A program made the position numbers and the translations under genes. From contig JAEXAW010000085.1 of the NCBI GenBank assembly GCA_023458055.1, forward strand, positions 1-12,575: DNA of 12,575 nt. The letters are read 5' to 3'. This document shows, piece after piece, positions 7,279 to 12,575 of this stretch. Source of the DNA: Pseudomonadota bacterium. Its GTDB lineage: Bacteria; Pseudomonadota; Alphaproteobacteria; Sphingomonadales; Sphingomonadaceae. Below the pieces are notes generated by a model. It was given only the letters and a program-made list of their open reading frames with translations, did not search any database and was not told where the DNA came from. Each line of letters begins with the position of its first letter. Within the stretch, counting starts at the first letter, position 1.

Positions 7279-8270
7279 TGAATTTTATGAAAGCGAAGAC
7301 CAATTTTTATTTATTTTCATTTCTAGTATTCTTAATTTCGTGCTCAAAAGCTCAAGAAAAAACACCTCAATTATCAACTAATGATAAAAACTTACTTAAC
7401 AAAAAGATTGACAATAAAAATTTCAAAATAGATTATGTTATAAAAACAGATTCGATCCAGAATGTTAAGACAACTTTACATTTCGATGAAAATCTAAATT
7501 TATATGAAAAACAGGTAGAAAAATATGGAGATAATAAAAAATTATTGTTATCATCAATATATAAGCCCGAAAAGGAAAACAAGAATATCCTTGTTTTACA
7601 TAGTGAAAAAAAATACACTTATGCACAAGGTTTAACGAAAGAAAATACTATTGTTTGGAAAAATAATAAAGAATACGGATATACTTTCGTAGAAAAATAT
7701 TTCAATGAAAAAAATGAACCTCTAAAAAATACATTAAAAGCATATAAAAAAGATTCAAAAGATACACTTATAACAAGGGAAAACTATACATATACTTTTG
7801 ACAAAACCTCAAATACAGAAATTGTTTGTTCTGAAGAATATGAAAACCATAGACAACCATCTACTTTCAAACATTGTACTGAATATTTGTATAAGGATGG
7901 TAAAAAAACAGTGAGAAATGGAAAATATCCAAACGTGTATGATGACAAAAATAGGCTAATAAAAGAAATCACTATTGATGAAAACCAAAATCCATATTTC
8001 GAAGATCTATATGTTTATGATGACAAAAAAAATACTATGGAACACCAGCGATATAGATTTGACCATTCAAGATTCTTAGCAGTAAAGGAGTTAACTTACT
8101 ACAATAAAAAAGGTTCTATTGAGAGAATAATATATTTTGGATTGAATGAAGAAGACAAATTTCTTCCAAAGGAAGAACTATATATTTTTTATGATGTTAG
8201 TAACAAAGAAAATATGAGAATTAAAGTAAATTCTAAAACCTTTATTGAAAAGACATCTACCCCCCCATAA
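7278..8270 (+). CDS. Lipoprotein with beta-rich YD/KK-type repeats, candidate immunity protein
   Basis: I place the start at ATG 7278, which overlaps the previous stop by 1 nt, rather than at the upstream TTG; 330 residues result (ATG 7287 is also possible). The N-terminus is MNFMKAKTNFYLFSFLVFLISC, with a lipobox ending in Cys22. The mature region shows recurrent strand-turn units such as YDDKNRLIKEI, VYDDKKNTMEHQRY and YYNKKGSIERIIYF, reminiscent of MORN/YD-like antitoxin-type repeats and of many Bacteroidota surface lipoproteins. It ends in a run of seven C residues just before the stop (TPP, then TAA). Coupled to the previous lipoprotein, it is probably the last gene of the island: an 88-bp gap follows and composition changes after it. 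Function is inferred only. Confidence 0.5.
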   Translation: MNFMKAKTNFYLFSFLVFLISCSKAQEKTPQLSTNDKNLLNKKIDNKNFKIDYVIKTDSIQNVKTTLHFDENLNLYEKQVEKYGDNKKLLLSSIYKPEKENKNILVLHSEKKYTYAQGLTKENTIVWKNNKEYGYTFVEKYFNEKNEPLKNTLKAYKKDSKDTLITRENYTYTFDKTSNTEIVCSEEYENHRQPSTFKHCTEYLYKDGKKTVRNGKYPNVYDDKNRLIKEITIDENQNPYFEDLYVYDDKKNTMEHQRYRFDHSRFLAVKELTYYNKKGSIERIIYFGLNEEDKFLPKEELYIFYDVSNKENMRIKVNSKTFIEKTSTPP

Positions 8271-8358
8271 AGAAAAACAATGTTTTATAATATATAAACA
8301 TTTCAAGTAAAATAATTTCCTAAATTAGTTCCTATTAACATTACAAAAAATTAACACT

Positions 8359-9102
8359 ATGGGAACTAATTCAAATTCAGAAGTAGGACACGCCAAAAAC
8401 GTAGCAAATTTTGAAGACCTAATCGCTTATTGCACCGCTTACGGAACAACTTATAATCCACCGAAACCCATACTGCAAATTACGTCACTCAGCAATTTAT
8501 TCAATACTGCACAAACAGAGTTAACCAACGTTACCACAGCCAAAAACACTTTTGATACCGTTACAGGAGACCGACAAGCTCTATTTGAAAATCTAAAACC
8601 ATTAGCCACAAAAATCATTAATTTTCTTGCAGTTACAGATGCTTCGGATCAAACTATTGCCGATGCTAAAACCATCAATAACAAGCTACAAGGCAGAAGA
8701 GCAACAGCCCCAACAGAAACCATAACGCCCGAAGGCAAAACAGAAACCAATACCGTTTCCGTTTCCAGACAGAGTTACGATATGCTTACCGAAAACTTTT
8801 CCGCACTTATCGATTTAGTAGGCTCAATTTCTACTTACACGCCCAACGAAACCGAGCTTACCATTGCTGAACTTAAAGCCTATCTTCAAACATTACAAAC
8901 CGCAAATACCAACGTTACCAATGCCGAAGTAGCCTACAGCAACGCAAGAATTTCAAGAGATAATATACTTTACGGAGACGGAACAGGCTTGGTAGACATT
9001 TCTTCCGATGTCAAAAAATATGTAAAAGCAATATTTGGAGCAACTTCCCCCGAATACAAACAAATCAGTGACTTAGAATTTAAAATTCGTAAAGGCGAAT
9101 AA
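8359..9102 (+). CDS. Conserved hypothetical, mostly helical protein of Bacteroidota
   Basis: The 247-residue product starts MGTNSNSEVGHAKNVANFED and contains long predicted helices rich in Ala/Thr/Asn. Two halves look like internal repeats. The first has TAQTELTNVTTAKNTFDTVT then LKPLATKIINFLAVTDASDQ. The second has LQTLQTANTNVTNAEVAYSN, with a similar Leu/Thr/Asn heptad-like spacing. It ends SSDVKKYVKAIFGATSPEYK and RKGE. I recall near-identical layouts in many flavobacterial genomes as 'hypothetical protein', function unknown. There is no signal peptide, membrane segment or catalytic motif; a coiled-coil or helical-bundle structural role is possible. Codon use is clearly richer in G+C than in the preceding island, which suggests a different origin. 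The 88 bp upstream lack a clear match to the flavobacterial TAnnTTTG promoter. The frame continues open after the stop. Confidence 0.75.
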   Translation: MGTNSNSEVGHAKNVANFEDLIAYCTAYGTTYNPPKPILQITSLSNLFNTAQTELTNVTTAKNTFDTVTGDRQALFENLKPLATKIINFLAVTDASDQTIADAKTINNKLQGRRATAPTETITPEGKTETNTVSVSRQSYDMLTENFSALIDLVGSISTYTPNETELTIAELKAYLQTLQTANTNVTNAEVAYSNARISRDNILYGDGTGLVDISSDVKKYVKAIFGATSPEYKQISDLEFKIRKGE

Positions 9103-9108
9103 TATTCT

Positions 9109-9144
9109 ACAACCGTCAACTATGAAATTCTAGTTGACGGTTGT
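9109..9144. repeat. Perfect 14-bp inverted repeat (hairpin) after the hypothetical gene
   Basis: ACAACCGTCAACTA (9109-9122) and its exact complement TAGTTGACGGTTGT (9131-9144) enclose an 8-nt loop, starting 6 nt after the stop at 9102. The stem would fold strongly in RNA, but no T-run follows, so it is not a textbook intrinsic terminator. It may still end or stabilise the transcript, or be a protein-binding site. It overlaps the first two 21-bp units. Confidence 0.7.
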
Positions 9145-9285
9145 GATATTATCAATTCCAAATATGATATTCTGATTGCCAATTTAGTTATTAGTGTTGG
9201 CGAGTATGATATTAATTACGGCAAAAAGAAATTTCATATTGGATATTTAGATACTTATATAGTCAAATGTGATATTTTATCTGGT
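9118..9285 (+). repeat. Eight degenerate 21-bp tandem units
   Basis: Cutting the DNA every 21 bp from 9118 gives units such as AAATATGATATTCTGATTGCC (9160-9180), GAGTATGATATTAATTACGGC (9202-9222) and AAATGTGATATTTTATCTGGT (9265-9285). The core is approximately TATGATATT at positions 4-12. Units 4, 6 and 7 are strongly diverged. The 21-bp period equals two DNA turns and seven codons. A weaker 7-bp sub-period is also apparent. Confidence 0.55.
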
Positions 9286-9291
9286 AATTAA

Positions 9292-9506
9292 AATATTAAT
9301 AATGTCCACTAAGATTTTCGTGTTGTCTGAAATATAATTATAGAAATACGCCACCGCAACGGTAAAAGCACATTTGCAAACCGCTCCACCCATACCAAAA
9401 CCCATGTCTGCAAAAGAGCTTTTCCCTTCTCTCTTTTTCCCACCGTAAAAAAGAATAAATTTCCCACCGCTTCCCCTGCATATTTACAAACATACCGCAC
9501 AGAAAG
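9292..9506. other. Intergenic stretch without a supported gene
   Basis: About 215 bp between the 21-bp units and the left structured repeat. The first 60 bp are AT-rich. From ~9350 it becomes C-rich on this strand, with a direct repeat TTTCCCACCG at 9436-9445 and 9460-9469. Reading frames here lack starts or protein-like features. Together with the following repeat it may be part of a larger decayed repetitive element, but I see no second copy in this window. Confidence 0.4.
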
Positions 9507-9509
9507 CAC

Positions 9510-9709
9510 TGCATATAACATTGTATTGCCAAAAGACGGGGCGAATAGATTCTTTGAGCATTCAGTTAGCAGTATCCACAAAAAATTTTTCCGCTTCATT
9601 TTTTTATGTAATTTAGAAGCGGCAAAAGTTTTTTGTTCACGGCGGTTATTCTTTCGGAAAATTGTTAGCAGTAGCCCGTCCTTCGGCAATACCTTTTCCG
9701 TTACCTGCA
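9510..9709. repeat. Left structured repeat, ~200-bp cassette-boundary-like element
   Basis: The ends are near-inverted: TGCATATAAC (9510-9519) and GTTACCTGCA (9700-9709). Inside, GTATTGCC (9523-9530) pairs with GGCAATAC (9685-9692), and GACGGG (9535-9540) pairs with CCCGTC (9675-9680), separated by a symmetric AAAA/CTTC internal loop. The centre contains an A/T-rich tract with ATGTAATTTAG (9606-9616), flanked by GCTTC/GAAGC. The same architecture recurs after the next gene (12286-12482). The paired bases differ between the copies in a compensatory manner, so the fold rather than the primary sequence is kept. Confidence 0.75.
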
Positions 9710-9733
9710 ATTTTGTCCAAAATGCCGTTATAA

Positions 9734-12280
9734 ATGGAATTAAAGGAAATTAGAAACCTCGTTTTAGAAATCTTAAACGATATTGAAAAGAACAAATATA
9801 ATTATACTTACAGAAAATATGAAACTGTTTTTGAGCAATTTGGAATGCTAAAAAGACGTGACTTTAAAATACTTAAACGTATCGAAAAGCAATTCAAAAA
9901 CAAGAACATAACATTTTGGCAAGGAAAGGAACAAATAAAAAATTTAGCTGATTTTAGCAAGAATTCAACAATTACTTTCAAAATAAACACAATGGAGAAT
10001 TTGACCGAGAACGGAAAAACTGCAAAAGTAAATTTTGCAGGAAAAGTAAATATTTCTAAATCCGAAAGCGGAATAAGACCGTATAAGCATCAAGAAGAAG
10101 CATTTTATAATCTTCAAAAACAAATAATAAAATCAGAGAAAAATCCATTTGCAGGATTACTTGTTTTGCCAACAGGTGGAGGAAAAACACTAACTGCAGG
10201 ATTATGGATTGCAAAAAACTTCTTAGACAAAAACAAAAAAGTTCTTTGGGTTGCACATAGACACGAGTTACTTGAACAAGCTAAAAATACATTCACCCAA
10301 AAGCTTGCATATAAAGACGTTTTTCAAGAAAAAGATTCCTTCAATTACAGAATTTTATCGGGAATTCACGACAAACCAATTAACGTAAAAACAACCGATA
10401 ATTTAATTATTGCAAGTAAAGACAGTTTAAATGCAGGATTTGAACATCTTTATAAAAATTGGATTCAAGATAAAACCGATGAAATATTTTTAGTCATTGA
10501 CGAAGCACATCACGCAACCGCTAAAACATATAGAAAACTTATCGAAAACTTAAAAACAAGTGTAAGCAAATTTAAATTACTTGGTCTGACTGCAACACCA
10601 ACAAGAACTTCTGAAAACGAACAAGGTCTGCTAAGAAAAGTTTTTCCTGATGATATTATCTACAAAATTGATTTAAAAACACTCATTCGTTTAGGAATTT
10701 TATCAGAACCAATTTTTGAAGAAGTTGAAACCGGGCAAAATTTTATTGAGGATTTAACCGATGAAGAAATTGAATTATTAAACACTTTCGACATTAATAG
10801 TATCGGAGAACAAATTGCAGAAACGATAGCTAAAAATAGAGAAAGAAATTTTACAATTGTAGAGAAATATGTAAATAACAAAGAGAAATACAAACAAACG
10901 CTTGTCTTTGCTCTAAATGTTGATAACGCAATTGCACTAAACAAACTATTTCAGGAAAAAGGAGTAAAATCCGATTATGTTATTTCAAACGTAAAAGATG
11001 CTGTAACAGGAGTTACCACAAATTTCACCAAAGAAAACAAAAGCAAAATAGATGATTTCAGAAATGGAAAACTTGAAGTTTTGATAAACGTAAATATTTT
11101 AACCGAAGGAACTGACGTTCCTAATGTTCAAACCGTTTTCCTTACAAGACCAACAATTTCTACAATTTTGATGACTCAAATGATTGGTCGTGGTTTGCGT
11201 GGTCCAAAAGCTGGAGGAACTAAAGAAGCGTATATTGTTAGCTTTATTGATGATTGGCAGGACAAAATTGCGTGGATTAATCCCGAAAAATTGTTTATTG
11301 AAGAAAATGTTGACTTTAGCGATAATGATAAAGAGACTAAAAAACAATTAATCCGTTTAGTTTCTATCAGTAAAATTGAAGAATTTGCAATTTTAACTAA
11401 TAATATTATTGATCCAGAAACTAAAAGAGAGCTTGAAAAATTAGATTTTATTCAAAGAATTCCCAAAGGAATTTTTCAATTCAAATTATTAGAAAAATCA
11501 GAAGGCGAAGAAAGAGAAAGAAATTGTGAAATTCTTGTTTACGACAATATTGAAAACTCATACAAAAGTTTTGTAGAAACTCTTCCCTACTTTGTTTCTG
11601 ACAATAATTTAGAGGATAGAGATTATCTTTCCGATCAGGAACTTAATCTTTATTCCAAACAAATTGAAGATGAATTCTTTTCTGGAACTGAAAAATATCC
11701 CGCTTACAGCAAACAGGATATAAAAGATTTGTTGCAATATTACATTATTCAAGACGAAATTCCGCACTATATTGAACTTAAAGAAAGAGACAAATATGAC
11801 GTTGACAAAATTTCTTATGAAATTTTCGATAGAGATTTAGGAGCAAAAGCAGAGAAAGAATTAATAGACAAAACCTGGTCTGATTTTGAAATTGAATGGC
11901 AAACATTCTTCAATTATGACAAAAGAATTTTTATAAACGAAATTAATATTTCAAAGAACAGACTTTTTTATCCTGACTTGTATAAGAAAGAAAAAGAACT
12001 TCCTACAGAAGAAAGCGAAATCCGTGAATTTGAAAAAATGCCTTTATATGAAATAAGAAAAGAAAATCCAGCTTATGAAAAATGGCTAAGAGACGAAGTT
12101 TTTGAAAAATATAAAGATGAGAATGGTTTTTATTATAGTGCAGAAAGTGGATATAAAAGTAAAAACAGATTGCTATTTCAAGTTGACCATATCATTCCAA
12201 TGCATAACGGAGGATTAACTGTTCTTGAAAATTTACAACTATTAACAAAAGGTGAAAATGCAATAAAAGGTGCAAAATAA
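9734..12280 (+). CDS. Superfamily 2 helicase fused to a C-terminal HNH nuclease, putative defence protein
   Basis: The 848-residue protein has a helical N-terminus (~1-110), then an SF2 helicase core: PYKHQEEA (116-123), Walker A LPTGGGKT (145-152), motif Ia VLWVAHRHEL (~170-179), DEAH (256-259), TAT (286-288), motif V TEGTD (457-461) and arginine-finger motif VI QMIGRGLRG (482-490). A ~300-residue linker leads to VDHIIPMHNGG (817-827) with ENLQLL and a final N..K, the HNH (beta-beta-alpha metal) pattern D-H...N...N. The usual zinc-binding Cys pairs before it are absent (NGFYYSAESG instead). ResIII-like ATPase plus HNH suggests nucleic acid translocation with cleavage, as in restriction or anti-phage proteins; the specific system is unknown. 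The ATG at 9734 lies 25 bp after a structured repeat, and another copy begins 5 bp after the stop. There is no methylase or partner gene in the window, so this is a stand-alone candidate. Confidence 0.85.
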   Translation: MELKEIRNLVLEILNDIEKNKYNYTYRKYETVFEQFGMLKRRDFKILKRIEKQFKNKNITFWQGKEQIKNLADFSKNSTITFKINTMENLTENGKTAKVNFAGKVNISKSESGIRPYKHQEEAFYNLQKQIIKSEKNPFAGLLVLPTGGGKTLTAGLWIAKNFLDKNKKVLWVAHRHELLEQAKNTFTQKLAYKDVFQEKDSFNYRILSGIHDKPINVKTTDNLIIASKDSLNAGFEHLYKNWIQDKTDEIFLVIDEAHHATAKTYRKLIENLKTSVSKFKLLGLTATPTRTSENEQGLLRKVFPDDIIYKIDLKTLIRLGILSEPIFEEVETGQNFIEDLTDEEIELLNTFDINSIGEQIAETIAKNRERNFTIVEKYVNNKEKYKQTLVFALNVDNAIALNKLFQEKGVKSDYVISNVKDAVTGVTTNFTKENKSKIDDFRNGKLEVLINVNILTEGTDVPNVQTVFLTRPTISTILMTQMIGRGLRGPKAGGTKEAYIVSFIDDWQDKIAWINPEKLFIEENVDFSDNDKETKKQLIRLVSISKIEEFAILTNNIIDPETKRELEKLDFIQRIPKGIFQFKLLEKSEGEERERNCEILVYDNIENSYKSFVETLPYFVSDNNLEDRDYLSDQELNLYSKQIEDEFFSGTEKYPAYSKQDIKDLLQYYIIQDEIPHYIELKERDKYDVDKISYEIFDRDLGAKAEKELIDKTWSDFEIEWQTFFNYDKRIFINEINISKNRLFYPDLYKKEKELPTEESEIREFEKMPLYEIRKENPAYEKWLRDEVFEKYKDENGFYYSAESGYKSKNRLLFQVDHIIPMHNGGLTVLENLQLLTKGENAIKGAK

Positions 12281-12285
12281 AAAAC

Positions 12286-12482
12286 TGCAGGTAACACGGT
12301 ATTGGCAAAATGCGGGGTAAAGTTCTGAATTGAAAATTTTGTAATATTTTGCCGCCGCTGCTTTTCAATTCCACATTTTTTTGTAATTTAGTTCCATTGA
12401 AAAAGCATCGGCTACGTTTGGTCGAAATTGAACTTTTCGTTCAATTTTGCCCGCACTTCGCCAATACTTTTTCCGTTGTACG
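12286..12482. repeat. Right structured repeat, second copy of the cassette-boundary-like element
   Basis: It starts TGCAGGTAAC (12286-12295), the exact inverse of the outer end of the left copy. GTATTGGC (12299-12306) pairs with GCCAATAC (12460-12467), and TGCGGG (12311-12316) with CCCGCA (12450-12455), again separated by AAAA/CTTC. Additional stems are GAATTGAAAA/TTTTCAATTC (12327-12336 with 12362-12371) and AAATTGAAC/GTTCAATTT (12425-12433 with 12439-12447). The central TTTTTTTGTAATTTAG (12376-12391) matches the left copy. Beyond it, 12483-12575 is AT-rich with nothing recognisable. Confidence 0.75.
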
Positions 12483-12575
12483 AAAGCGTTTGGGGAAATT
12501 TTCATAATTAGAAAAATACAATTAAGTAGAACTATTTTTCAGTTATAATTCTGAGTTTTAGATATCTAATAATTT

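Larger units (their letters stand above)
9103..9291 (+). other. In-frame 62-codon open stretch of heptapeptide-like units after the stop
   Basis: Directly after the TAA at 9100-9102 the same frame runs open to TAA at 9289. It reads YSTTV, then eight seven-residue units: NYEILVD, GCDIINS, KYDILIA, NLVISVG, EYDINYG, KKKFHIG, YLDTYIV and KCDILSG. Tyr/Cys at position 2, Asp/Glu at 3 and Ile at 4 recur. There is no ATG in it, so translation would need readthrough or loss of the stop. It may be a former C-terminal extension, or simply a degenerate 21-bp DNA repeat that happens to be open. Confidence 0.45.

Noticed and set aside
9109..9144. Intrinsic transcription terminator
   Set aside because: The stem is strong but no T-run follows it, so it is reported only as an inverted repeat.
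9118..9285. CRISPR array
   Set aside because: Units are contiguous 21-bp degenerate repeats with no spacers of unrelated sequence.
9510..9709. Insertion sequence end or canonical integron attC site
   Set aside because: No transposase or integrase frame is present and the core does not match GTTRRRY; only an analogy is proposed.
9309..9710. 133-codon reverse-strand reading frame
   Set aside because: It lies almost entirely in the structured repeat and C-rich intergenic DNA, has no recognisable domain, and its openness follows from repeat composition.
9526..9753. 75-codon forward frame overlapping the start of the helicase gene
   Set aside because: It coincides with the left structured repeat, including both stem arms, and overlaps the clear helicase start in another frame.

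Overview
The window looks like chromosomal DNA of a Bacteroidota bacterium, most likely a flavobacterium. It is very AT-rich, starts lack obvious Shine-Dalgarno sequences, lipoprotein signal peptides are frequent, the VgrG is of the Bacteroidota style, and one protein (8359-9102) belongs to a family I remember mainly from Flavobacteriia. No rRNA, tRNA or CRISPR array was seen.

Region 1 (1-8270, all + strand) is a type VI secretion cargo island. It opens with the 3' part of a vgrG gene (spike OB-fold plus beta-helix tail). Three nucleotides after it lies a 284-residue protein with an L,D-transpeptidase-like His...SxGC signature, overlapped by a small lipoprotein gene: a probable effector/immunity pair. 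Next comes a graveyard of start-less toxin-like fragments (2839-3606), with an apparently intact membrane protein (3603-4148) coupled to the last one. At 4214-4650 the last ~430 bp of vgrG reappears as an orphan tail, and one nucleotide after it starts a second cargo gene (4652-5722). The two proteins encoded after the two vgrG tails share an N-terminal ~30-residue motif (MS[KR]..I..G.....[ST]KG...NITT) but otherwise differ, which suggests a delivery or docking module. The second cargo gene overlaps a paralogue of itself lacking that motif (5715-6656). Two lipoprotein genes follow (6664-7278, 7278-8270), nearly abutting. My reading is that the locus stores spare effector cassettes which can be placed behind vgrG by recombination between the duplicated tails.

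Region 2 (8359-9291) differs in composition, with more G+C. It holds a mostly helical 247-residue protein of unknown function. After its stop codon the same frame stays open for 62 codons made of eight degenerate 21-bp (7-codon) units, beginning inside a perfect 14-bp hairpin.

Region 3 (9292-12575) contains a gene without close neighbours for an 848-residue superfamily 2 helicase with a C-terminal HNH nuclease motif, plausibly a defence or restriction protein. It lies between two copies of a ~200-bp structured repeat. The paired arms of these copies differ by compensatory changes, so base pairing appears to have been conserved. The arrangement resembles a gene cassette bounded by folded recombination sites, but that is inference.
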